Assembly: GCA_910574965.1 (NCBI GenBank)
Contig: CAJTDB010000009.1
Location: forward strand, 112,391 to 176,390
Direction of reading: 5' to 3'
Source: Lachnospiraceae bacterium
Lineage (GTDB): Bacteria; Bacillota; Clostridia; Lachnospirales; Lachnospiraceae
Length of the DNA stretch: 64,000 bases
Part shown: positions 50,928-59,197 of the stretch, piece by piece
How the letters are laid out: every line of letters begins with the position of its first letter
Numbering within the stretch: the first letter of the stretch is position 1
The notes under the pieces: model-generated
Told to the model about the DNA's origin: nothing
Database searches by the model: none
Seen by the model: the letters and a program-made list of their open reading frames with translations, nothing else
Translations under genes and position numbers: made by a program

Positions 50928-51968
50928 ATGAAAGCAATCGCTGAAAAATTTATGAATGATCCGGCGCTGACAGCAGAAGAATATGCAGAGTTGATTCGGT
51001 GTGCGGATGATTCGGAGACGGTGCAGGCTCTTACGAAGGAAGCAGTGCGCCTTCGTAACATTTATTATGGAAATCAGGTTTATACAAGAGGGTTGATCGA
51101 ATTTACCAATTATTGCAGGAACGATTGCTATTATTGCGGCATCCGCAGAGGAAATCTCCATGCAAGGCGGTATCGGCTGAGCAAGGAAGAGATTCTTCAG
51201 TGCTGTGAGGACGGATATGCGCTTGGATTTCGAACGTTTGTTCTGCAAGGCGGAGAAGACGGCTGGTTTACCGATAAGCGGATGGCGGATATTATCCGGG
51301 CCATTCGGGCGACGTATCCGGACTGTGCCATTACGCTTTCCATCGGAGAGCGGTCGTATGAGAGCTACAGGCTGTTTCGGGAGGCCGGGGCAGACCGGTA
51401 TCTGCTGCGGCACGAGACGGCAGACGAAGAGCATTACGGAAAGCTTCATCCGCAGAGTATGAGCCTTGCAGTGCGGAAGATGTGCCTGTATGATCTGAAG
51501 CTTTTAGGCTATCAGGCAGGGGCCGGGTTTATGGTAGGCTCTCCCGGACAGACGGTGGAATGTCTGGGAAAGGATCTGGCTTTTTTAAAGGAACTGCAGC
51601 CTCATATGGTGGGGATTGGACCTTTTATCCCTCATCATGAGACCCGGTTCGCCAAGGAACCGGCAGGAAGTGTGGAACTGACGCTGTTCCTTTTGTCGGT
51701 AATCCGCATTCTGCTTCCGAAAGTGCTGCTCCCTGCCACCACGGCACTCGGAACTTTAGACCAGGAGGGGCGGATCCGCGGCCTGGCCGCAGGTGCCAAT
51801 GTAGTTATGCCAAACCTGTCCCCCCTGAAAAACCGGAAACAATACGATCTGTATGATAATAAAATCAGCATGGATGAAGAGGCGGCAGAGGGAAGAGCAA
51901 AGCTGGCTGAGCAAGTGGAACGGGCAGGCTATCATCTGGCAGACGACAGAGGGGATGCGGTGCAGTAA
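50928..51968 (+). CDS. hydE: [FeFe]-hydrogenase maturase HydE
   Basis: 346 residues, radical SAM TIM barrel. CRNDCYYC in FTNYCRNDCYYCGIRRGN gives the CX3CX2C cluster motif, followed by FVLQGGEDGWFT and GPFIPHHETRFA, conserved in HydE. It acts with HydG and HydF in making the H-cluster dithiomethylamine ligand; those genes and the hydrogenase are not in this window. AAGAGGTG precedes the ATG. It follows the dehydrogenase pair at 16 bp. Confidence 0.9.
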   Translation: MKAIAEKFMNDPALTAEEYAELIRCADDSETVQALTKEAVRLRNIYYGNQVYTRGLIEFTNYCRNDCYYCGIRRGNLHARRYRLSKEEILQCCEDGYALGFRTFVLQGGEDGWFTDKRMADIIRAIRATYPDCAITLSIGERSYESYRLFREAGADRYLLRHETADEEHYGKLHPQSMSLAVRKMCLYDLKLLGYQAGAGFMVGSPGQTVECLGKDLAFLKELQPHMVGIGPFIPHHETRFAKEPAGSVELTLFLLSVIRILLPKVLLPATTALGTLDQEGRIRGLAAGANVVMPNLSPLKNRKQYDLYDNKISMDEEAAEGRAKLAEQVERAGYHLADDRGDAVQ

Positions 51969-51972
51969 TATT

Positions 51973-52053
51973 GCCTGCGGAACTTTGCAGCAGCCGCTGC
52001 CCCAATCCTTCCATTCTAAGGGATACTGTTGGGGCAGAGGCGGAACTTTAATA
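51973..52053 (+). repeat. Hairpin repeat locus R7
   Basis: CTGCGGAACTTTGCAGCA, arm GCCGCTGCCCCAATCCTT, loop, arm AAGGGATACTGTTGGGGCAGAGGC, tag GGAACTTTAATAGGAG. Here the usual GATGC/GCATC boundary pair has become GCGG/CCGC on both sides, a further compensated change. Confidence 0.82.
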
Positions 52054-52064
52054 GGAGACAAAGT

Positions 52065-52343
52065 ATGAAATTTATTTATCCGGCAATCATAAGTAAAACA
52101 GAGAACGGGACTTTTCGGGCCGTATTTCCGGACCTGGAATGCTGTCAGGCAGAAGGAGATACGGCGGAAGAGGCCGTGGAAAAGGCCAACGAGGCGGCTT
52201 TTGACTGGATCAGTCTGGAGCTTTCAGAAGAGGACGGGCAGCTTCCTCCGGTGACGGATATTCGGGATATGGAACTGAAAAATGGAGAAATGGTGCGGAA
52301 TATTTGCGTAAATATCCGTTTTACCGACGGGTGGGACGAATAG
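52065..52343 (+). CDS. HicB-like antitoxin-family protein without HicA
   Basis: 92 residues: FIYPAIISKTENGTFRAVFP, DLECCQAEGDTAEEAVEKAN is the HicB RNase-H-like fold opening (antitoxin of HicAB). There is no helix-turn-helix extension and no HicA-type toxin within the neighbouring bases, so it may be a solitary, domesticated member. Ribosome site supplied by the end of hairpin repeat R7. Between hydE and the carboxypeptidase gene, same direction. Confidence 0.85.
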   Translation: MKFIYPAIISKTENGTFRAVFPDLECCQAEGDTAEEAVEKANEAAFDWISLELSEEDGQLPPVTDIRDMELKNGEMVRNICVNIRFTDGWDE

Positions 52344-52389
52344 ATATCCAATATAGAACATATGTTCTTGAATAATACAGGAGTATCCG

Positions 52390-53547
52390 ATGAAAAGAAG
52401 ATATGATGAAGAAAAGATACGTCTGATGCGGCGGGAGCGAAGGAGAAGGGAAATCCGGCGCAGACAGAGGAGGCGGGCAAAGATTAAGCGGGCAATCCTG
52501 ACAGGATTTGCAGGTATCCTTCTGCTTTTCATTGTGCTGACAATTTTTTTCCTAAAAGGCGGAAAGAAAGATGATGTCCCGGATAAGGAAGGGATAGAAG
52601 AGACTGTGCAGGAGCCGTCCGGGACTAAGGGAAAAGGCGGACGCTTGGAAACCGAAGAGACTGCGGAACCGGAAGAGCCGGAGGAAGAGGAGGAAGAACC
52701 GCCTTCCTACAGCTACGAATCAACCGAGTCTACCCTGCATCTTGGAAGCGAATTGAACAGCAGCAATGCTATCTTCGTGGATCTAAATAAAAGAACCGTC
52801 CTGGCAGGAAAAGAAGAGATGACTCGAATCGTTCCTGCATCCATGACAAAAGTGCTGACTCTTCTGGTAGCGGTGGAACATCTGGATCTTCCAAATGCGC
52901 TGGACGAATCCTATACCATCACTGCAGAAGCCATCGATTACTGTTTTAAGAATGACTGCAGTTGTGCCGGTTTTGAGAAAAATGAAGTCGTAACGGTAAG
53001 GGATCTGCTTCATGGCACGATACTGCCCTCCGGCGGTGAGGCGGCTATGGGTCTGGCCATCTATGTGTCCGGTTCTCAGGAAGCGTTTGTAGAATTAATG
53101 AATGAAAAGCTTCAGGAACTGGGGTTATCCGAACGGGCGCATTTTACAAATTGTGTTGGGATTTATGAGGACGATCACTATTGTACGGTGTACGATCTGG
53201 CAGTCATAATGGAAGCCGCGTTAAACAATGATCTTTGCAGGGAAGTGCTGTCCGCCCGCACCTATCAGACATCCAAGACAGAGCAGCATCCGGAAGGGAT
53301 GCTCCTTTCGAACTGGTTTCTCAGGCGGATTGAAGATAAAGATACCGGAAGCAAAGTATCCGCCGGTAAAACAGGCTATGTAGACCTGTCCGGATTCTGT
53401 GCGGTCAGCTATGGAACAAACGGAGAAAACGGCTCGTATATCTGCGTTACCGCAAATGCAGCGGGAAATTGGAAATGTATCAATGACCATAGCTGGATGT
53501 ACAAACACTTTTACGATCTTATGGAAACAAGTCCCCCGGTACAATAG
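52390..53547 (+). CDS. D-alanyl-D-alanine carboxypeptidase (DacA-type)
   Basis: 385 residues. A very basic cytosolic start (about 20 Arg/Lys in 34 residues), one membrane anchor (36-56), a Glu-rich linker (64-110), then the S11 peptidase fold. The SxxK motif is SMTK (151-154), the SxN position is SGG (214-216) instead of SGN, and KTG is present in SAGKTGYVDLSG. Trims peptidoglycan pentapeptides. Anchored at the N-terminus rather than by the usual C-terminal helix. The Asn-to-Gly change may alter activity. Confidence 0.85.
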   Translation: MKRRYDEEKIRLMRRERRRREIRRRQRRRAKIKRAILTGFAGILLLFIVLTIFFLKGGKKDDVPDKEGIEETVQEPSGTKGKGGRLETEETAEPEEPEEEEEEPPSYSYESTESTLHLGSELNSSNAIFVDLNKRTVLAGKEEMTRIVPASMTKVLTLLVAVEHLDLPNALDESYTITAEAIDYCFKNDCSCAGFEKNEVVTVRDLLHGTILPSGGEAAMGLAIYVSGSQEAFVELMNEKLQELGLSERAHFTNCVGIYEDDHYCTVYDLAVIMEAALNNDLCREVLSARTYQTSKTEQHPEGMLLSNWFLRRIEDKDTGSKVSAGKTGYVDLSGFCAVSYGTNGENGSYICVTANAAGNWKCINDHSWMYKHFYDLMETSPPVQ

Positions 53548-53567
53548 AATATACTGCAAAGAGTGAA

Positions 53568-53621
53568 CAAAAAGTTAAGGATGCTGTCCAACGCACATCA
53601 AAGCGCTGTTGGATAGCATCC
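53568..53621 (-). terminator. Terminator of purF
   Basis: On the minus strand GGATGCTATCCAAC pairs with GTTGGACAGCATCC (one mismatch), followed by TTAACTTTTTG. The 5' arm lies within the end of purF. It can also stop transcripts from the upstream carboxypeptidase gene. Confidence 0.75.
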
Positions 53622-54971
53622 GTCAAAACATGCTCTGCACAGAGGCAGACCTTCTGCCATAGAGGACAGATCCGATACCTTCATATAGCCAAGGGAATCC
53701 GCTCCAATGATACTGCAGATCTCTTCCACCGGGTGAGCATATGCCAGTAACTGTTTGTTCGAGGGAACATCTGTTCCGTAATAACAAGGATATAAAAAAG
53801 GAGGCGAGCTGATCCGCACATGCACTTTTCCGGCACCGGACTGTTTCAGAAGCCGGATCAGGCCGGTAATGGTCGTTCCGCGGACGATAGAATCGTCGAT
53901 CAGCACCAGGTCTTTTCCTTTTACGGCACTTTCCAGTACATTCAATTTCAGCCGGACGGCAGACTCCCGTTCTTTTTGGGTGGGTTTGATAAAGGTCCTT
54001 CCCACATAACTGTTTTTGTAAAACACCGTGCCGAAGGGAATGCCGGATTGGGCTGCGTATCCCTGAGCTGCTGTAATCCCGGAATCCGGTACGCCGGTTA
54101 CCAGATCGGCATCTGCAGGATGGGACCTGGCAAGAGCGGCGCCTGCTTTTATCCTGGCGTCATAAACCGCGTGTCCGTCCAGCCTGCTGTCCAGCCGGGC
54201 AAAATAAATATATTCAAATATACAATGTGCCTGCTTTTCCCGGCATAGCTCCAGATTAGAGGAAATCCCAGCCGGAGAGACCGTGATGATCTCTCCGGGG
54301 CGGACGTCCCGAAGAAACTGTGCGCCCAGGGCGGACAGAGCGCAGCTCTCGGAAGCGATGATATAAGAATCGCCCAGCTTTCCCAGACAGAGCGGCTTTA
54401 ACCCCAGAGGGTCACGGACACCGATCAGTTTGCGGGGACTTGCAATTACCAGTCCGTAGGCTCCTTTGATCCGGTCTGCTGTCCGCCGAATGGCTTCTTC
54501 CACAGTTCGGGTATGAACCCGTTCTCTGGCAATATAATAGGCAATCACTTCCGAATCTGTTGTGGTCTGAAAGATGGCTCCTGTGCGCGCCAGCTCCTGA
54601 CGAAGCTCCTCGGTATTGACAAGATTGCCGTTGTGAGCCAGAGCCAGAGTACCTTTGATATAGTTCAGCACAAGCGGCTGAGCATTGTTCAGTGTAGCAG
54701 CTCCGGTGGTGGAGTAGCGGACGTGTCCAATGCCAAGATTGCCTCGGAGCGCCCGCAGGGTATCCTCCCGGAATACCTCATTGACCAGTCCCATGCCGCG
54801 GTGTACGTTCATATTTCCCATAGGACCGGCTGTATCACAGACAGCAATTCCGCAGGATTCCTGTCCCCGGTGCTGCAGGGAAGACAGGCCGTAATATATG
54901 GAACCGGCTGCATCTTCTCCGCCGGGGTGATAGATTCCGAATACGCCGCAGGCTTCTTTTATCTGCGCCAT
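53598..54971 (-). CDS. purF: Amidophosphoribosyltransferase
   Basis: First committed step of purine synthesis: PRPP plus glutamine to phosphoribosylamine. 457 residues. A short propeptide (MAQIKEA) precedes the nucleophile Cys8 (CGVFGIYHPGG); the PRPP motif is DLVLIDDSIVRGTT; cysteines in HCIFEYIYF, PPFLYPC and LCRACFDGC match the Fe-S-containing Bacillus type. Followed downstream on the same strand by a terminator; glnN, another glutamine gene, lies 13 bp upstream. Confidence 0.95.
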   Translation of the reverse strand: MAQIKEACGVFGIYHPGGEDAAGSIYYGLSSLQHRGQESCGIAVCDTAGPMGNMNVHRGMGLVNEVFREDTLRALRGNLGIGHVRYSTTGAATLNNAQPLVLNYIKGTLALAHNGNLVNTEELRQELARTGAIFQTTTDSEVIAYYIARERVHTRTVEEAIRRTADRIKGAYGLVIASPRKLIGVRDPLGLKPLCLGKLGDSYIIASESCALSALGAQFLRDVRPGEIITVSPAGISSNLELCREKQAHCIFEYIYFARLDSRLDGHAVYDARIKAGAALARSHPADADLVTGVPDSGITAAQGYAAQSGIPFGTVFYKNSYVGRTFIKPTQKERESAVRLKLNVLESAVKGKDLVLIDDSIVRGTTITGLIRLLKQSGAGKVHVRISSPPFLYPCYYGTDVPSNKQLLAYAHPVEEICSIIGADSLGYMKVSDLSSMAEGLPLCRACFDGCYPTAL

Positions 54972-54983
54972 ATGCCTCCTCCG

Positions 54984-57083
54984 TTAAATTGAAAACAAAA
55001 GCTGGTCATAAGTGGGATAGGGCAGTACCGAATCCGGCAGGAGCGCTTCCGTCTCGTCGACGATTTGGCGGATTTGCTGCATTTTTGTCAGCAGTTCTTT
55101 TTGACAGAAGTCTGCCGCCTGCTGCATCTGTTCCATGGAAGCCGCTTTCTTTGTCAGCTCTTTTAATTCTTCCGTGCCTTCGGAAATCTTCGTATAGGCA
55201 TCGGTCAGTTTATTTACAAGAGTTTCCTCAGAGACAGTAGACAAACCGGGCAGCAATGTTTTCTTTGATGCGGCATTTTGGGCGGTCTGTCCGGAATAAA
55301 GGCTTACTGCGGGAAGGAAATCTTTCGTCAGCATCTCAATCATGGTGCGTGCTTCGATGCCGATGGTCTTGGCATAATTTTCCAGAAGAATTTCATAGCG
55401 GGAGAAAATTTCTTCTTTTGTGAAAATATGATGTTTGGTAAACAGCTCCACAGAGCGGTCTGTCGTAAAGTACGGCAGGCATTCGGGAGTGGATACCAAA
55501 TTATATAATCCGCGCTTTTTCGCTTCTGATACCCATTCGGAAGAGTAGCCATTGCCGTTGAAAATCACCTTTTTGTGTTTGCGGATGGCCCGTTTAAGCA
55601 GCTCATGGACTGCGTGCTCCATATTTTCCGGCTCAGTTCCGGAAAGCTCCTCATAGAACTGCGCCAGCGCTTCTGCCACTGCGGTATTCAGCACAATGTT
55701 GGGCGTGGATACAGATGCGGAAGAGCCAAGCATCCGGAACTCGAATTTATTTCCTGTAAAGGCAAATGGGGAGGTACGGTTGCGGTCCGTATTGTCTTTG
55801 GTAAAATGAGGCAGCACATGAGCGCCTGTATCCAACTGGATTTTCTCCTGCTTTCCAAAGTAAGTATCGTTTTCGATGGATTCCAGGACTGCGTTCAGCT
55901 CGTCACCTAAGAAGACGGATACGATAGCAGGCGGAGCTTCATTGCCGCCAAGACGGTGATCGTTGCCGGCGCTGGCAGCAGAGATGCGCATCAGATCTGC
56001 ATAATCATCCACTGCTTTAATGACAGCCATTAAAAAGACGAGAAACTGAATGTTCTGTGCCGGTGTCCGGCCGGGGTTCAGAAGATTGACGCCGTCATCA
56101 GTAATCAGGGACCAGTTGTTGTGTTTTCCGCTTCCGTTAATGCCCTCAAAAGGTTTTTCATGGAGAAGGCATACAAGACCATGCTTTTCGGCTACTTTTT
56201 TCATGATTTCCATAGTTAGCTGATTGTGGTCGACAGCTATATTGGCAGTATCAAAGACAGGAGCCAGCTCGTGCTGGGCAGGAGCTACTTCATTATGCTT
56301 TGTCTTTGCCGGAATGCCGAGTTTCCAAAGCTCCACATCCAGATCGTGCATATAGGCGGATACTTTTGGCTTTAAAGTACCAAAATAGTGGTCCTCCATT
56401 TCCTGTCCCTTTGGTGCGGACGCACCTAAAAGCGTTCTTCCGCAGAAGATCAGATCCTTTCTCTTGTCATACAGGTCTTTGTCCACCAGAAAATATTCCT
56501 GCTCCGGGCCGATGGTAGTGGACACTCTTGTGACGGTATTGTTGCCGAGCAGATGCAGCATCCGGACCGCTTCGTCATTTAACGCCTCCATGGACCGCAG
56601 AAGCGGCGTTTTCTTATCCAGAACTTCTCCATTATAGGAACAGAAAGCGGTTGGTATGTACAAGGTCTGGTCTTTGATAAAAGCGGGAGATGTCGGATCC
56701 CATGCCGTATAGCCTCTTGCCTCAAAGGTAGCCCGCAGTCCGCCGGAAGGAAAACTGGAAGCATCCGGTTCCCCCTTGACCAGTTCCTTTCCGGAAAAGT
56801 CCATAATAACCTCGCCGTCGCCGGAGGGAGAGATGAAGCTGTCATGTTTCTCGGCCGTGAATCCGGTCATGGGCTGGAACCAGTGGGTGTAATGGGTCGC
56901 CCCATTTTCTACAGCCCATTCCTTCATAGCTACAGCTACAGAATTTGCAACGTCCAGCTCTAAGTGGGTGCCGTTTTCGATGGTTTTTCGAAGGGCTTTA
57001 TACATATCCTTTGGAAGCTTATTGCGCATGACCTTGTCGCTGAAGATCATACTGCCGTATAATTCTGGAATTTCTTGATGCAT
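54984..57083 (-). CDS. glnN: Glutamine synthetase type III
   Basis: 699 residues, the large GSIII (GlnN) class of anaerobes. PDASSFPSGGLRATFEARGY, IGPEQEYFLVD, KHNEVAPAQHELAPVFDTAN and FEGINGSGKHNNWSL are the conserved catalytic regions. Makes glutamine from glutamate, ammonia and ATP. Start at 57083 (AGAAAGGAGATTTC upstream) rather than the long in-frame extension to 57320, which runs across promoter and leader. The leader contains an intrinsic terminator, suggesting attenuation. Divergent from asnB. Confidence 0.95.
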   Translation of the reverse strand: MHQEIPELYGSMIFSDKVMRNKLPKDMYKALRKTIENGTHLELDVANSVAVAMKEWAVENGATHYTHWFQPMTGFTAEKHDSFISPSGDGEVIMDFSGKELVKGEPDASSFPSGGLRATFEARGYTAWDPTSPAFIKDQTLYIPTAFCSYNGEVLDKKTPLLRSMEALNDEAVRMLHLLGNNTVTRVSTTIGPEQEYFLVDKDLYDKRKDLIFCGRTLLGASAPKGQEMEDHYFGTLKPKVSAYMHDLDVELWKLGIPAKTKHNEVAPAQHELAPVFDTANIAVDHNQLTMEIMKKVAEKHGLVCLLHEKPFEGINGSGKHNNWSLITDDGVNLLNPGRTPAQNIQFLVFLMAVIKAVDDYADLMRISAASAGNDHRLGGNEAPPAIVSVFLGDELNAVLESIENDTYFGKQEKIQLDTGAHVLPHFTKDNTDRNRTSPFAFTGNKFEFRMLGSSASVSTPNIVLNTAVAEALAQFYEELSGTEPENMEHAVHELLKRAIRKHKKVIFNGNGYSSEWVSEAKKRGLYNLVSTPECLPYFTTDRSVELFTKHHIFTKEEIFSRYEILLENYAKTIGIEARTMIEMLTKDFLPAVSLYSGQTAQNAASKKTLLPGLSTVSEETLVNKLTDAYTKISEGTEELKELTKKAASMEQMQQAADFCQKELLTKMQQIRQIVDETEALLPDSVLPYPTYDQLLFSI

Positions 57084-57109
57084 AATGAAATCTCCTTTCT
57101 GGATGGCCG

Positions 57110-57131
57110 GAGCTGAAAGATCCGGCATGGA
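57110..57131 (-). promoter_or_regulatory. Second stem-loop of the glnN leader
   Basis: ATGCCGGA and TCCGGCCAT (minus strand) form a hairpin ending about 17 nt before the ribosome site AAAGGAG. Could affect translation or protect the mRNA 5' end after terminator read-through. Confidence 0.45.
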
Positions 57132-57140
57132 TAGAAAAAC

Positions 57141-57175
57141 AAAAAAAGCGCCCTGGAGAATCCTCCAAAGCGCCT
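57141..57175 (-). terminator. Attenuator-like terminator in the glnN leader
   Basis: Minus strand: AGGCGCTTTGGAG and CTCCAGGGCGCTT pair fully (two G-U pairs) around GATT, followed by seven T residues, starting about 10-15 nt after the predicted transcription start. CAAAG just upstream can instead pair with CTTTG inside the stem, a candidate antiterminator. Confidence 0.7.
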
Positions 57176-57190
57176 TTGCTTCTGGACAGT

Positions 57191-57218
57191 AGTATACTCG
57201 GAATTTTGCATTTGTCAA
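57191..57218 (-). promoter_or_regulatory. glnN promoter
   Basis: Minus strand: TTGACA, 16-nt spacer, TATACT. Predicts a start near 57184, so RNA enters the terminator almost at once. Confidence 0.7.
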
Positions 57219-57248
57219 TGCCGTTTTTGAAAAAAATGTAAAAACAGG

Positions 57249-57277
57249 TTGACTTTTTAAACAGGCGGGTGCATAAT
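57249..57277 (+). promoter_or_regulatory. asnB promoter
   Basis: TTGACT (57249-57254), 17-nt spacer, CATAAT (57272-57277). Start expected near 57284. Confidence 0.65.
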
Positions 57278-57287
57278 TCAGGATGAA

Positions 57288-57339
57288 AAAGGCAAAGGCG
57301 TCTTTTGTGCAGATGGGCACAGAAGGTACCTTTGCCTTT
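57288..57339 (+). promoter_or_regulatory. Leader hairpin of asnB
   Basis: AAAGGCAAAGG (57288-57298) pairs perfectly with CCTTTGCCTTT (57329-57339); an inner TTTGTGC/GCACAGA arm has loop AGATGG. It sits at the predicted mRNA 5' end. It shares the 9-mer GCAAAGGCG with the divergent glnN leader. Confidence 0.55.
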
Positions 57340-57366
57340 ACTTTTACCTAAAAAGGAGTATAATGT

Positions 57367-58947
57367 ATGTGTTCGATCATGGGTTATTGCGGAAGCGGTG
57401 CGGATCTGGAAGAATTTCGCAGAGGATTTGACAGGACCATATCCAGAGGACCGGACGCCAGCAGGATCCTGGATACCGGAAAGGGTCTGCTGGGGTTTCA
57501 CAGACTGTCCATTATGGGGCTTACCCCTTCGGGGATGCAGCCTTTTTCTTTAAACGGAAATTATGTAGTGTGTAATGGAGAGATTTATGGTTTTGAGAAG
57601 CTGAAGGAACAATTCTCTTCTCAGTATTCTTTTCAGAGCGAATCCGATTGTGAGATCCTGCTGCCGATGTACGAGAAATACGGCACAGAGATGTTTCGGA
57701 TGCTGGATGCAGAGTTTGCCTGCATCATTTACGACGGCAGAACACAGGAATATATCGCGGCGAGAGATCCCATTGGCATCCGCCCTCTCTATTACGGATA
57801 TGATTCAAAGGGTGTGATCCTTTTTGCCAGCGAGGCCAAAAACCTGGCAGGTCTCTGCGGGCAGATCCGGCCGTTTCCGCCGGGACACTATTATAAAAAC
57901 GGAGCATTTATCTGTTACTGCGATATGACGAATACAGATTCTGTGTGCATGGATGATCTGGAAACAGTCTGCCGGAACATTCATGACAAACTGGTGTTCG
58001 GCATCGAAAAACGTCTGGTGGCGGATGCGAAAGTGGGATTTTTGCTGTCAGGCGGTCTGGATTCTTCCCTCGTGTGCGCTGTGGCAGCCAGAAAAAGCGC
58101 CGTGCCGATCCGTACTTTTGCCATCGGTATGAATACAGACGCCATTGATTTGAAATACGCAAGGCAGACAGCAGATTATATCGGAAGCGAGCATACAGAA
58201 GTCATTATCACAAAAGAAGATGTACTGTCCAGCTTAGAGACGGTTATTTATCTTTTGGGTACTTATGATATTACAACCATTCGTGCAAGTATAGGCATGT
58301 ACCTGGTATGTAAGGCCATTCATGAGCAGACCGATATCCGTGTTCTTCTGACCGGCGAGATTTCCGATGAGCTGTTCGGGTATAAATATACAGATTTTGC
58401 GCCTTCTGCCCAAGCTTTTCAGGAGGAGGCAGAAAAACGAATCCGGGAGCTTCATATGTATGATGTCCTGCGGGCAGACCGGTGTATTTCCGTAAATTCT
58501 CTGGAAGCCAGAGTACCTTTTGGCGATCTGGATTTTGTGCGCTATGTTATGGCGGTGGATCCGGAGAAAAAGAGAAACGTTTACGGAAAGGGAAAATATC
58601 TGCTCCGTCATGCATTTGAACAGGGAGATTATCTTCCGAAGGAGATTCTCTGGCGGGAAAAAGCTGCTTTTTCGGATGCGGTAGGACATTCCATGGTAGA
58701 TGAACTGAAGAAATATGCAGAGGGACTGTATACTGCAGAGGAGTATGAAAAGAAGCGGCGGGCATATGTACATGCCCGGCCTTTTACGAAAGAGTCCCTT
58801 CTCTACAGAGAAATTTTTGAGAAATACTATCCTGGACAAAGTCAGATGATCTCTGATTTTTGGATGCCGAATAAGTCATGGGAAGGCTGCGACGTGAATG
58901 ATCCGTCGGCCAGGGTGCTGGCAAATTATGGAGCCAGTGGGGAGTGA
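57367..58947 (+). CDS. asnB: Asparagine synthase (glutamine-hydrolysing)
   Basis: 526 residues. N-terminal glutaminase with nucleophile Cys2 (MCSIMGYCG) and ISRGPDA, GFHRLSIMG, CNGEIYGF; synthetase domain with the ATP pyrophosphatase loop LLSGGLDSSLV, plus LTGEISDELFGY and SLEARVPFGDLDF. Converts aspartate and glutamine to asparagine and glutamate. AAAAAGGAG is 10 nt upstream. Divergent from glnN, with purF beyond it: three glutamine-using or -making genes together. Confidence 0.95.
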   Translation: MCSIMGYCGSGADLEEFRRGFDRTISRGPDASRILDTGKGLLGFHRLSIMGLTPSGMQPFSLNGNYVVCNGEIYGFEKLKEQFSSQYSFQSESDCEILLPMYEKYGTEMFRMLDAEFACIIYDGRTQEYIAARDPIGIRPLYYGYDSKGVILFASEAKNLAGLCGQIRPFPPGHYYKNGAFICYCDMTNTDSVCMDDLETVCRNIHDKLVFGIEKRLVADAKVGFLLSGGLDSSLVCAVAARKSAVPIRTFAIGMNTDAIDLKYARQTADYIGSEHTEVIITKEDVLSSLETVIYLLGTYDITTIRASIGMYLVCKAIHEQTDIRVLLTGEISDELFGYKYTDFAPSAQAFQEEAEKRIRELHMYDVLRADRCISVNSLEARVPFGDLDFVRYVMAVDPEKKRNVYGKGKYLLRHAFEQGDYLPKEILWREKAAFSDAVGHSMVDELKKYAEGLYTAEEYEKKRRAYVHARPFTKESLLYREIFEKYYPGQSQMISDFWMPNKSWEGCDVNDPSARVLANYGASGE

Positions 58948-58972
58948 GTGAAAGAAAAGAGATAGACGGGAG

Positions 58973-59021
58973 AGGCCCGCTGTCCGGAAACTGATGCATT
59001 TCTGGATAGTGAGGCCTTTTT
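58973..59021 (+). terminator. Terminator of asnB
   Basis: AGGCC-CT-TCC-GAAA pairs imperfectly with TTTC-GGA-AG-GGCCT, followed by TTTTT. Confidence 0.75.
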
Positions 59022-59197
59022 GTCTGCAGAAACCGGCCTGACATGTCAAATAAGAAGAGCAAAATAAAAGCTCTTGAGAGAGAATTTATGATGATTGCTG
59101 GTATGTTTTCCGATCTGAAAGCATAGACTAATACAGTCTACTGTTTTAATGTCTGTCCTGATGAGGGACAAAAGTTTAAATGCAAGGAGAACATAAA

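Noticed and set aside
57084-57320. 79-residue N-terminal extension of glutamine synthetase
   Set aside because: It would cover the promoter and terminator hairpin; a strong ribosome site and family length support 57083.
57304-57323. ANTAR-type hexaloop hairpin in the asnB leader (loop AGATGG)
   Set aside because: ANTAR target loops have A at position 1 and G at position 4 and occur as a tandem pair; here G is at position 5 and there is no second hairpin.
59150-59170. CTGATGAG near 59156, reminiscent of a hammerhead ribozyme core
   Set aside because: No GAAA core and no three-stem arrangement around it; GTCC-CTGATGA-GGAC is only a short hairpin.
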